Source: Deltaproteobacteria bacterium (lineage in GTDB: Bacteria; Desulfobacterota; Binatia; HRBIN30; JACQVA1). Taken from it: a DNA stretch of 62,094 nt. Below are positions 43,559 through 51,932 of this stretch, piece after piece (the first letter of the stretch is position 1; each line of letters opens with the position of its first letter). The notes below the pieces were generated by a model. It was not told the DNA's origin, did not search any database, and was given only the letters and a program-made list of their open reading frames with translations. The stretch spans positions 1 through 62,094 of the forward strand of contig JACQVA010000184.1 in NCBI GenBank assembly GCA_016210005.1. The letters are read 5' to 3'. The position numbers and the translations under genes are program-made.

Positions 43559-44833
43559 CTAGCGCTTAGGCACATCGAGGATAGCGCCGCGCGTGCGCAA
43601 GCGCTGTTGCAGCCCGGGTACGTCGAGCTGCTTGAGCGGCAGGCGCGCAGCGGCCGCCAACGCCGCTGCCGTGCCGGCGGCCTCGCCGGTGGCCATGCAC
43701 GCGGGGATCTCCTTGGTCGCGTGGTGGGTGCGGTGATCCACCGAGATGCAGCGTCCGGCCGCCAACAAGTTGCGGTACTGCTTGGCGAGCAACGAACGAA
43801 ATGGAATCCAATAGAGCGCTCCGTACTTGGTCCAATGCCCGGTGATGGCGATCGCGTCGGCCATCGGCCGGTCCATGTCGTCGCGCGTCAACACATACTC
43901 GCCGAGCATACGGCGGCTCTCGGTGATGCCGAGGTCGCGGGCGATCTCGCAGATGTGGGCATCCTTAAATTGCGGCGACTCGGCGCGCAGGCGGTCGACG
44001 GCTGCCATCACTTTGCTGCGGCACTCCAACTCGGCCAGCGTCAAGTCGCGCGGGTCGGTGGCGTCGATCTTGCGAATGATGCGATCAGTAGCGCCCCAGG
44101 GAAACAGCACTTGGCCTTTGCCAAGCGTTTGCAGGCAGGCCGCGCCGCTACCGAATGCGGCCTCGACCTCGGCCACCCCACCCATGCGGAACCACAACCA
44201 CGGCAGCACCTTCTCCAACTCGAAGGGCACACCGAGCGAGGCGAAGACGTCGCCGTCACCGCTGGCGTCGATGACAACGTCGGCGAGAATCGCAAACCGG
44301 CCCGACTTGCTCTGGAAGGTGACACCGCGAACACGCTCGCCGTCGCGCAAGCCCTCACAGGCCCAACTGTGCAGCAGCAGGCCGACGCCACTGTCGGCAC
44401 ACATCCGGCTGAGCGCCAAACGGAATTCCTCCGGGTCGTAAGCCACCGAGTAGCGCACTTTGTGCGGCCCCGCGCCCCAGACTAACCCCCAGCGCAGATA
44501 CTGCACCACCAGCGCCTCGTCCGTCGAGCCCCATTCTGCCGGCGGCGGGAAGTAAGCCGCGCCCCGCGCTGACAACCGCTCGACCACTTCCTGGCACAGC
44601 CCGCCGATGACTTGGTGCCCGTCGCCGTCATCGAGCGTGAGCAGCAAGATGATCAAGCCGTTGGTCGCCAGCCCGCCGAGCGAGCCGCTGCGCTCGACCA
44701 GCATGACCTCCGCGCCGTTGCGCGCCGCAGCGATGGCGGCAGCACTGCCGGCCACACCGCCGCCGACCACCAGCACCTGCGTTTCGGCCAACACCGGCGT
44801 CCGCCGTGCCGGTTCTTCCACGAACGACTTCAT
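43559..44833 (-). CDS. FAD-dependent oxidoreductase (FAD_oxidored-type)
   Basis: A 424-residue flavoprotein with an N-terminal Rossmann motif (VLVVGGGVAGSAAAIAAARNGAEVMLVERSGSLGG), a central DASGDGDVFASLG and a C-terminal LLAAGRCISVDHRTHHATKEIPACMATGEAAGTAAALA block typical of the FAD_oxidored family. Substrate unknown. Its ATG overlaps the stop of the upstream luciferase-like gene by 4 nt (44830-44833), so they are coupled. Confidence 0.85.
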   Translation of the reverse strand: MKSFVEEPARRTPVLAETQVLVVGGGVAGSAAAIAAARNGAEVMLVERSGSLGGLATNGLIILLLTLDDGDGHQVIGGLCQEVVERLSARGAAYFPPPAEWGSTDEALVVQYLRWGLVWGAGPHKVRYSVAYDPEEFRLALSRMCADSGVGLLLHSWACEGLRDGERVRGVTFQSKSGRFAILADVVIDASGDGDVFASLGVPFELEKVLPWLWFRMGGVAEVEAAFGSGAACLQTLGKGQVLFPWGATDRIIRKIDATDPRDLTLAELECRSKVMAAVDRLRAESPQFKDAHICEIARDLGITESRRMLGEYVLTRDDMDRPMADAIAITGHWTKYGALYWIPFRSLLAKQYRNLLAAGRCISVDHRTHHATKEIPACMATGEAAGTAAALAAAARLPLKQLDVPGLQQRLRTRGAILDVPKR

Positions 44834-45996
44834 GGCGGAGTCCCGGCGGGCAAAGCCGGCTCAGTGCCTGGGCGCAGCGCCGGGATCACTTCGCGTGCGA
44901 ACAGCTCCTGGCTCTTGAAGGCGAGTTCTCGCGGCATGTCACCGATGCGACCGCCGTGGATGAAAAGACCGAACCCGAGTTCCTCGCGGTATTGTTGGAG
45001 GCGCGCGACAATCGTAGCCGGGCTGCCGGCCAAGACGTAGCCGTTGCGCTGCAACTCCTCGAACGACAGCTCCGACGGTGGCCGCAGGCCGGCGCTGAGA
45101 AACTTGCGTAACGACTGCTCACTGACGTAGCCCGGCGGCAGCAGGAGGTGCGGCGGAATCCGCAACCCGCGCCGGAACAGCCATAGTACGTGCGGCTCGG
45201 CCTCGGCGCGCGCGCCGGCATCGCTCTCGGCTACGTATACCGGCAGGGCCAGGCCGAGCTGCTGCGGCGGCGCGTTGTAACCGGCGCGCTCGGCTTCGGC
45301 CTTGTATTCCTCCAGCAGGCGTTTGGTTTGCGCGTACGAGGTGAACAGGGTCACGAAGGGATAGCGGCGCTGCACTGCGAAGCGGATGGTCTCGGTGCTG
45401 CCTTGCGATGGCAGCCAGATCGGCGGATGCGGTTGCTGCAGCGGGCGGGGCCAGATGTTGGCGTAACGCACGCGGAAGTGCTTGCCCTCGAAGGCGAAGG
45501 GGCCGTCCTCGGTCCATGCCCGCACGATCAAATCGTGGGCTTCGTAGAAACGCTCGCGGGAGTATGTCGGGTTTACGCCCAGCGACAAATACTCACAACC
45601 GATGCCGCGGACGAAGCCGGAGATGATCCGGCCGCCCGAAAGCACATCCAACAGGGCTACTTCCTCAGCCACGCGCAAGGGATGGTCGCGCAGTGCGATG
45701 CTGTTGCCCAGGATGGCGATGCGAGCGCGGGTAGTGCGCCGCACCAGCGCGGCCGCGATCAAGTTGGGCGCCGGGCCGGTGCCATAGGCGGTCTGATGAT
45801 GCTCGTTGACCCCGAGGCCGTCGAAGCCGAGTGCTTCGGCGCGCTCGAGCTCGTCGAGGTACTCGTTGTAAAGCGCCTGGCCGCGCGCGGGGTCGTAGGC
45901 GCGGTTGGGGAAGGTGATCCAGAGCGAGCGATGGCGGCGCTCGGAGTTGGCCGGCAGGTGCGGCCAGGGCATGAGATGAAAGTAGAAGAACTGCAT
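44830..45996 (-). CDS. LLM-class (luciferase-like) flavin-dependent oxidoreductase
   Basis: A 388-residue member of the bacterial luciferase-like superfamily: LGFDGLGVNEHHQTAYGTGPAPNLIAA, ILGNSIALRDHPLRVAEEVALLDVLSGGRIISGFVRG and FEGKHFRVRYANIWPRPLQQPHPPIWLPSQG. Members use FMN or F420 to oxidise small molecules, including alkanals, alkanesulfonates and cyclic compounds. It precedes and overlaps the FAD oxidoreductase, and the alpha/beta hydrolase gene lies 22 nt upstream, pointing to a catabolic operon. ATG 45996 is used; the frame is open to 46281. Confidence 0.9.
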   Translation of the reverse strand: MQFFYFHLMPWPHLPANSERRHRSLWITFPNRAYDPARGQALYNEYLDELERAEALGFDGLGVNEHHQTAYGTGPAPNLIAAALVRRTTRARIAILGNSIALRDHPLRVAEEVALLDVLSGGRIISGFVRGIGCEYLSLGVNPTYSRERFYEAHDLIVRAWTEDGPFAFEGKHFRVRYANIWPRPLQQPHPPIWLPSQGSTETIRFAVQRRYPFVTLFTSYAQTKRLLEEYKAEAERAGYNAPPQQLGLALPVYVAESDAGARAEAEPHVLWLFRRGLRIPPHLLLPPGYVSEQSLRKFLSAGLRPPSELSFEELQRNGYVLAGSPATIVARLQQYREELGFGLFIHGGRIGDMPRELAFKSQELFAREVIPALRPGTEPALPAGTPP

Positions 45997-46018
45997 CGGC
46001 GCGCCGGTCGCTGACGGC

Positions 46019-46795
46019 CTACGGCTGGGCGAGGAAGTCGGTTGCCAGCCGGACGAAGGCGGCGGTTTGCTCGAAGGGGACGAAATGGCCGCAGTCGGCC
46101 ACCGTGCGCAGTACCGCCCCGGGAATGGCGCGGGCGTAAGCCTCGCCGTAAGCCAGCGGCAGGAAGGTGTCCTGCTTACCCCACACCACCAGCGTGGGCG
46201 CGCTAATGCGAGCCAGACGCCGCTCCAACTTGGGGTCGTAGAAGTACGGATTCCACGCCAGACGCGCCAGCGTGGTGGCATCGTGGTAGCCGCGCACGAT
46301 CAGCTCCGGGCCATACTCGGCCGGCAACAGTTGCGTTGCCCGGACGGGGTCGTGGAAGAGGTGAGGCAAGGTGTCCTCGAAGGAATTGAGAAACAAATCG
46401 TAGCGCGCGACGCCGTCAACTTTCAGCCCGGCGGCGCCAATCAAGATCAAGGCGCTGACCCGCTCGGGGTAGGTGGCGGCAAAGGCCGCGGCAATCCAGC
46501 CGCCGAAAGAAGTGCCGACAACGGCGGCGCGCGGCAGGTCGAGAGCCGTGAGGAGATCGGCGTAGTGCAGCACCAGATCGTCCATCGCGTCGAGCCAGTC
46601 GGGCCGCTCGCTGTTGCCGAAGCCGAGGTGGTCGGGCGCCAACACGCGGCCGTGCGCCGCCAAGCCGTCGAGATAGGGATGCCACATGTTGCCGCAGTAT
46701 TCCGGGTGCAAGACCAACACCGGCGCGCCGCCGCCGCCGTGCTGCAGGTGCGTGCGCACACCGCCGATGGTGAGGAACTCGGAGCGATGCGACAT
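46019..46795 (-). CDS. alpha/beta hydrolase
   Basis: A 258-residue alpha/beta hydrolase with nucleophile elbow GTSFGG, oxyanion-type HPEYCG region, acid in VVWGKQDTFLP and catalytic His in CGHFVPFE. Similar proteins hydrolyse C-C bonds (MhpC-like), esters or epoxides. It is the likely first gene of the four-gene operon with the LLM oxidoreductase, FAD oxidoreductase and amidohydrolase. ATG 46795 fits the family; the frame is open to 46933. Confidence 0.88.
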   Translation of the reverse strand: MSHRSEFLTIGGVRTHLQHGGGGAPVLVLHPEYCGNMWHPYLDGLAAHGRVLAPDHLGFGNSERPDWLDAMDDLVLHYADLLTALDLPRAAVVGTSFGGWIAAAFAATYPERVSALILIGAAGLKVDGVARYDLFLNSFEDTLPHLFHDPVRATQLLPAEYGPELIVRGYHDATTLARLAWNPYFYDPKLERRLARISAPTLVVWGKQDTFLPLAYGEAYARAIPGAVLRTVADCGHFVPFEQTAAFVRLATDFLAQP

Positions 46796-46936
46796 CGGCA
46801 CGCTGATACACCCGGCGCCCAGCGGCGGCAAGGGCGCTGGCGGGGCTCCTGCTGCGGGTAGCCCGGTCCAGGTTCGAGTCCTCGGGCACTGCGGATTCGC
46901 CTTTGCTCCGGATTCGCCCTGGCCGTTGTTCATCTT

Positions 46937-47491
46937 CTACCACACGAATGGAATCAACCGCTTCACCTCCCGGCAATAGGCCTCGTACGGCGTGCCGAGT
47001 TGCGCGCGCAGGCGATGTTCTTCCTGCGCGGCGCGCATCGCCAACGCCGTGCAGCACAGGGCGAAGGTGAGCAGGAAGGGCGCCCGGGGAACAATCGCGA
47101 GTGGCGCGGCGGCAGCGAGCAGATAACTGAAATACAGCGGGTGGCGCACGATGCCGAACGCGCCGTCGCGGCGCAGCCGGTGCGGGGGCTCGTCGGGTAA
47201 GCGCGTCCGGCGCAGCGGCCCGATCTGCACCCGCCCCCAAAACCAGAAGGCAATCGCGGCGCCAAACACTGTCAAACCGAGCACTGCCCGCCCCAGCGGC
47301 ACGACCGGCAGCCAGCTCAGCGTCACGCAGGCCGCGCTGACGTGCAGCGAGATGATCGTGACGCTGAAGCGCACCCACCATCGTTCGCGCCGGTCGTAGA
47401 ACGGCAGGGCCTCTGCCACGGCCTCGGCGCGAAAGAAGTGTAGCGGCAGCCAACCCAATGCGAACACCATGGCCACGACCACGCCCACCAT
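46937..47491 (-). CDS. isoprenylcysteine methyltransferase-like membrane protein
   Basis: A 184-residue protein with several membrane helices and the ICMT/PEMT-type signature: RLRRDGAFGIVRHPLYFSYLLAAAAPLAI ... EEHRLRAQLGTPYEAYCREVKRLIPF. The RHPxY and EExxLxxxxGxxYxxY motifs are as expected for this methyltransferase fold. The acceptor is probably a small lipid or isoprenoid molecule. Its start (47491) overlaps the stop of the UPF0104 gene, so they are coupled. Confidence 0.82.
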   Translation of the reverse strand: MVGVVVAMVFALGWLPLHFFRAEAVAEALPFYDRRERWWVRFSVTIISLHVSAACVTLSWLPVVPLGRAVLGLTVFGAAIAFWFWGRVQIGPLRRTRLPDEPPHRLRRDGAFGIVRHPLYFSYLLAAAAPLAIVPRAPFLLTFALCCTALAMRAAQEEHRLRAQLGTPYEAYCREVKRLIPFVW

Positions 47492-48528
47492 CACGCCGCC
47501 GCCTTCTGCGCTGCGGCCAACCGCAAACGCGAGAGCGTTAATCCCTGCGCCGACAGCACCAGCAACCCCGCCGCCATCCACGCGCTCTCGTGCAAGCGAA
47601 TCACCACACCGACCACGAAGCCCAACTCGGGACGCCCACCGGCAAACGCGAGGACGCCCACTTGGCCGGCTTCCAGCGCCCCCAGCCCGGCGGGGCTCGG
47701 CGCCGCCCGCGCCACCCCGGTGCCGAGCAGCACCATCAGCAAGGTCGGCAAATCGAGCACGACACCAAACCCCGCCAGCAAGCAGTAGTACTCGCCAATC
47801 ACCAGCACCTCGATCAGCAGCGAGCCGGCCAGCCCCGACACAAACGTTGCCGGATGATCGCGAAAGAAGCCGACCATGTGCTCTTCCGTGCGCCGCAGCG
47901 CGGGCATCCAAGACGCCGACCGCGGCAGCATCCGCCGCGCCCGCTCACTGTAACACCAGGCCAGCGGCCGCCGCCCGCGCCGCAGCTGCGCCAGCGGCAG
48001 CGCCAACAACCCCAGCAACGCCAGTATCGTCAGCACCAAGATGAGCGCCGCGCGCTGCGACGAGCCTAGCACCTGGGCCACCGAGAACACCGCAACATAC
48101 GCCAGCACGCAGAGCATGTTGCTGATCAGCTCGAGCGCCCGGTCGATCGTCACCGCCGCACCCGCCTGTGTACCGCCAACCCCGCCGGCATACATCAGCG
48201 CAATCCGAACCGGCTCGCCCGCAAGCTTGGCCGACGGCACCAGCGCGCCGACCGCGTCGCCGGCTAGCCGCGCTGCCACCAGCCGCGCCAAGGGCAACCG
48301 CGCCCCCAGCGCGCGCGCCGCCGCCCCCCAGCGCAGGCTGTAGCCAACGAGCACCACCGCGGCTAGGACCATGTAAGCCGACAGGTACGCCGGCGACACG
48401 CGGCCGAAAGCCGCCGCCAACTCACCCAGCCCGAACTGCCAACACAGCCCGACCAGCACCGCCACGCCGACAACCAGCGGCGCGGCGCTCAAACATCGCC
48501 GCCCGACACCCTCGCCCCAGCGCATCAT
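47491..48528 (-). CDS. UPF0104 / lysylphosphatidylglycerol synthase TM-type flippase-like protein
   Basis: A 345-residue polytopic protein of the LPG_synthase_TM (UPF0104, AglD/YbhN) family: LSAYMVLAAVVLVGYSLRWGAAARALG, VGALVPSAKLAGEPVRIALMY and ARAAPSPAGLGALEAGQVGVLAF. Such proteins carry the membrane part of lysyl-PG flippases, or act in lipid or polysaccharide export. It lies in a coupled row with the ICMT-like methyltransferase (1-nt overlap) and the polysaccharide deacetylase upstream (4-nt overlap), suggesting a lipid or glycolipid modification pathway. Confidence 0.85.
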   Translation of the reverse strand: MMRWGEGVGRRCLSAAPLVVGVAVLVGLCWQFGLGELAAAFGRVSPAYLSAYMVLAAVVLVGYSLRWGAAARALGARLPLARLVAARLAGDAVGALVPSAKLAGEPVRIALMYAGGVGGTQAGAAVTIDRALELISNMLCVLAYVAVFSVAQVLGSSQRAALILVLTILALLGLLALPLAQLRRGRRPLAWCYSERARRMLPRSASWMPALRRTEEHMVGFFRDHPATFVSGLAGSLLIEVLVIGEYYCLLAGFGVVLDLPTLLMVLLGTGVARAAPSPAGLGALEAGQVGVLAFAGGRPELGFVVGVVIRLHESAWMAAGLLVLSAQGLTLSRLRLAAAQKAAA

Positions 48529-49364
48529 CGAGTAGCTCCCGCAACCTCGGACGATCGCTCTGCCGAACTCAACTGGGCGGCGAATACATCGGCAATCGGG
48601 GCGAAGGCATACTCGCGTAACAGCGCTCGCAGGCGCGCCATCAGACGATGGCGACCGATACGGAGCAGCCAGCGACCGGCACCCGGCCCGGTGGGCGATG
48701 CGGGATCAATCTCCCAGGGGTGGAGATAGAACACCGCCGTCCCCACCTCGCGTTCGAAGCGCTGCACGCAGCGCCGCAACAGCCGCGGCGGCACCAGGCG
48801 TAGGCCGGCGCCGCTGGCCAGCGGCAAATACCAGAAGCAGAGCATTTGCAAGATTCCGACCGGGATTTCCCACAGCCCGCTCGGGTGGCGAAACGGCGCC
48901 CGCGGACAGACCAGCTCGAGGCCCGGCGGGCGGTCGATGGCGAGAATGCTCGAATCATACGTCACGCCCAGCTCCGCCAGGGTCTCGATCGGCCAGCGCA
49001 CGTCGGCTTTGATCGAGAAGTATGGAGCGCGGTAGCCGCGCACGTGCCGCCCCGTGATATCTTCCAGCAGCCGCAACGAACGCGCGACATCGGCGCGGAA
49101 CTCGCGCCGGACCAGCTCGGCCACCGGGCGATGGCCGTAACCGTGGCTGGCAATCTCGTGGCCGGCAGCGGCCGCGCGCCGCACCAGGGCGGGGAAGCGG
49201 GCTGCCACCTCGCCGAGAAAGAAGAACGTCGCCCGCGCCTCATACGCGGCGAACAAGTCGAGCAGCTGCAAAGTATTCGTCTCCACCCGCTGCGCGGGGT
49301 GCCCCGCTAGCGCCGCGTCGTGATACCAGTCCTCCACGTCGACGCTGAGTGCGTGCCGCATCAT
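48525..49364 (-). CDS. polysaccharide deacetylase (DUF3473-type)
   Basis: A 279-residue NodB-homology deacetylase: catalytic region LSVDVEDWYHD, metal His pair in HEIASHGYGHRP, and RGYRAPYFSI, ending with FYLHPWEIDPASP and GRHRLMARLRALL. This matches the XrtA/PEP-CTERM-associated deacetylase group, although no exosortase gene lies in the window. It would remove acetyl groups from an N- or O-acetylated polymer or lipid-linked sugar. It starts the coupled row of three genes. The divergent radical SAM gene begins 127 bp upstream. Confidence 0.88.
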   Translation of the reverse strand: MMRHALSVDVEDWYHDAALAGHPAQRVETNTLQLLDLFAAYEARATFFFLGEVAARFPALVRRAAAAGHEIASHGYGHRPVAELVRREFRADVARSLRLLEDITGRHVRGYRAPYFSIKADVRWPIETLAELGVTYDSSILAIDRPPGLELVCPRAPFRHPSGLWEIPVGILQMLCFWYLPLASGAGLRLVPPRLLRRCVQRFEREVGTAVFYLHPWEIDPASPTGPGAGRWLLRIGRHRLMARLRALLREYAFAPIADVFAAQLSSAERSSEVAGATR

Positions 49365-49490
49365 TCGAGTCGCTAGCGCAGCTTGCCCCCCACGGTCAAC
49401 ACCAAGCCGACCGGACAGCTCACGCTGGCGCTCCTCAGCGCACGCGCGCCGGTTGACCGCTGCGCGTCACAGCACTACAACAGGTGCCAA

Positions 49491-50654
49491 ATGCCGGGGA
49501 TGGACGACTTTGATCTTGACGAGAGCGGTTTGCGAAGTGCCACCGAACGGGCCCGCGACGGCAAGCTCGATACCGCCGCCGCCGTCAGCCGCGCCCGCGA
49601 GGGCCGCGGCCTGCCGGCGCAGGACATGGCGGCGCTGTGGTATGCGCCCGGGCTTACTACAGCAGCGATTTATGACCTGGCGCTCGAGCTGCGGCGGGCG
49701 CATCCGGTGCGGCTCGAGACTTTCGCCCCGCTTTACTTGACCAACACCTGCGACGGCACCTGCCGCATGTGCGGCATGCGCAGCGGCAACAAAGCTCTCG
49801 AGCGCGACACCGCCGACTTGGCCCGCATCGAAGAGCAATTGGGCACTCTGCGGCGGCGCGGCATGCGCGCCGTGGCGCTGGTAACCGGCGAGTATCGCGC
49901 GCCCCGGCGGCGCTGGGCCATGGAGTATGTCAACCAGGCGCTGCACACCGCGCTGGGGCTGCAGTTCTCCCACGTCCTGTTGAACATCGGCGGCATCGAC
50001 GATGGCGAGTTCAGCCGCTTACTCGACGGCATCGAACGCGACGATCGGGGCGGGGTGAAACCTCACATCACCATCTCCAATTTCCAGGAGACCTACTGCC
50101 GGGCGCACTACGCCAAGTTCATGGGCGTCGATCCGGACAACCCGCGCGCCGGGTTCGACCGCCGGCTCAACGGCTTCGATCGCGCGCGCCGCGGCGGTCT
50201 GCGCTCGGCCAACCCCGGGATCTTGCTCGGCCTCAATCGCGATCTGGGTTGGGAGCTGGCGGGATTTGCCAGCCACGCGCGCCACCTCCGCGCTCACGGC
50301 ATGCAAGTCTATCTTTCCGTGCCGCGCCTGCGCCAGATCGCCGGCAAGCAGCATCAGCGCGGCGCCAGCGACGAGGAGTTCGTGCGCTTGGTCGCGATCC
50401 TTTCGCTCGGTCTGCCCGACTGCAAGATCGTTATCACCACTCGTGAGTCAGTAGCGATGCAACGCCAGCTGGTACCGATTGTCACCGTACTGTCGGCCGG
50501 CTCCTCCGCCGTCGCACCGTATACCGACACCACCGCCCGCTACCGCATCGAAACCAGCCAATTCCGCGTCCTCGATCAGCGGCCATTCGAGGAGATCTTG
50601 CGCGAGCACCTGAGCTCGGGCCAATCGATTGTGAACTTTCAGCCGCCGGCCTGA
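49491..50654 (+). CDS. HydG/ThiH-like radical SAM enzyme
   Basis: A 387-residue radical SAM protein. The cluster motif reads CDGTCRMC, a CX3CX2C form (APLYLTNTCDGTCRMCGMR), as in ThiH, HydG and other tyrosine-lyase/aromatic-amino-acid radical enzymes. Other visible blocks: the N-terminal helix RSATERARDGKLDTAAAVSRA, ETFAPLYL, and SLGLPDCKIVITTRESVAMQRQLVPIV (the BATS-type C-terminal). The substrate is unknown; an aromatic or amino-acid derived building block is possible. It is convergent with the ketosynthase operon (12 nt apart) and divergent from the deacetylase. ATG 49491 is the first reasonable start; the frame is open to 49383 (TTG). Confidence 0.85.
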   Translation: MPGMDDFDLDESGLRSATERARDGKLDTAAAVSRAREGRGLPAQDMAALWYAPGLTTAAIYDLALELRRAHPVRLETFAPLYLTNTCDGTCRMCGMRSGNKALERDTADLARIEEQLGTLRRRGMRAVALVTGEYRAPRRRWAMEYVNQALHTALGLQFSHVLLNIGGIDDGEFSRLLDGIERDDRGGVKPHITISNFQETYCRAHYAKFMGVDPDNPRAGFDRRLNGFDRARRGGLRSANPGILLGLNRDLGWELAGFASHARHLRAHGMQVYLSVPRLRQIAGKQHQRGASDEEFVRLVAILSLGLPDCKIVITTRESVAMQRQLVPIVTVLSAGSSAVAPYTDTTARYRIETSQFRVLDQRPFEEILREHLSSGQSIVNFQPPA

Positions 50655-50666
50655 ACGCCGGTATCG

Positions 50667-51932
50667 TCACCCCGCGCGCCTGAACAGCAGCGCGGCGCCG
50701 GTTCCGCCTCGGCCCAGCCCGCACAACAGAGCGCGCCCGAGCGGCTGCGCCTGCCCCCGGCCGCCAGCGAAGAGAAACGGCGCACCCGGCTCGGCCTGGC
50801 GCAAGTTGCACAGTGGCGGTACGGCTTGGTGGTGAAGCGCAAGACAGGCGGCCGCAGCGCTCAGTGCGCCGGCCGCACCGAACTCTCCGATCGCACCTTT
50901 GATCGAAGTGAGGTAGACGCCGCCGGCGAGCCCGCCGAACACACCCGCGAAGAGGTCGAGCTCGCAGGCATCGAGCTGGCGCGAGGAGTTAGCCGAGCCG
51001 CAAATCAGCCCGACCGGTAGGTCGCCGAGCAGACGGCGCAACGGCACCCGTGCCGCCGGGGCGCGCGCGGGCCACTGGTAGGGCGGAGCGCCCACGCTGA
51101 AGTTGGCATCGCCCTCGATTTCGGCGTACACCCGCGCCCCGCGCACCCGCGCCCGCTCCGCCGACTCGAGCGCCAGCATGGCGGCGCCCTCGCCCAGCAC
51201 CACCCCGTTGCGCCCGGCATCGTACGGGCTGCACCACTCATCCCCGCCGTGTTGCCCCGACAGCGCCCCGGCCCGGCGATAGATGTCGCACACGATCCCC
51301 GCCAATTCATCCCCGCCGCCGGCCAGCACCACGTCGGCCCGACCCGCACGCACCGCCGCGCAACCGAGGATAATCGCCTGTTCGCCCGTGGTCTCCGCCT
51401 GCGTGACCGTGAAGTTGACGCCGGTAACACCCAGTTCCATCGCGGTGTAGCTGGCGGCGGCGTTGAGCACCAAGTTGGGGAAAATCATCGGGCTAGCGGC
51501 CGCCGGCCCCTTGCTGAACACCCTTTCCAGCTGCACCGCCGATTCCGAGATATCTCCCAGCGCCGACCCGACTATTACGCCGACACGCGCAGGCGGCAGT
51601 GTCGCGGCAGCAATGCCGGCGTCATCCAGCGCCATGCGGCTAGCCGCGACTACCATGCGCGAGCAATTGTCCATGCGCCGCAGCTGCGCGGAAGTAATGA
51701 ACTCGCGCGCGGCGAAGTCGCGCACCTTCGCCGCTACGGATGGAACCTCGGCCGCCACCAGGCGGCCTTCGCTCCGGGCGATCCCCGACTGCCCATCCGC
51801 CAACGCCGCCCAGAAGCGCTCGCGGCCGATGCCGATCGGACTCACCACCCCGATGCCGGTAACGGCAACCGCGGGGGGCCGCCGCCCATCTCCGCGTCGT
51901 GGTGTCTCGCTGGTCAGGCTTTCACCCTTCAT
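50667..51932 (-). CDS. ketosynthase-like protein lacking catalytic residues (KS-beta/CLF type)
   Basis: A 421-residue thiolase-fold protein of the beta-ketoacyl synthase family: VTGIGVVSPIGIGRERFW, SPYDAGRNGVVLGEGAAMLALE and the final GGTGAALLF. Where active synthases have the Cys (TACSSG) this one reads QAETTG; the first active-site His region (HGTGT) reads SANSSR; the second (IGH) reads IGEFG. With Cys and both His gone it should not condense, but could act as the heterodimer partner, like a chain-length factor. Its start overlaps the active KS gene upstream by 11 nt, which fits a KS-alpha/KS-beta pair. Confidence 0.85.
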   Translation of the reverse strand: MKGESLTSETPRRGDGRRPPAVAVTGIGVVSPIGIGRERFWAALADGQSGIARSEGRLVAAEVPSVAAKVRDFAAREFITSAQLRRMDNCSRMVVAASRMALDDAGIAAATLPPARVGVIVGSALGDISESAVQLERVFSKGPAAASPMIFPNLVLNAAASYTAMELGVTGVNFTVTQAETTGEQAIILGCAAVRAGRADVVLAGGGDELAGIVCDIYRRAGALSGQHGGDEWCSPYDAGRNGVVLGEGAAMLALESAERARVRGARVYAEIEGDANFSVGAPPYQWPARAPAARVPLRRLLGDLPVGLICGSANSSRQLDACELDLFAGVFGGLAGGVYLTSIKGAIGEFGAAGALSAAAACLALHHQAVPPLCNLRQAEPGAPFLFAGGRGQAQPLGRALLCGLGRGGTGAALLFRRAG

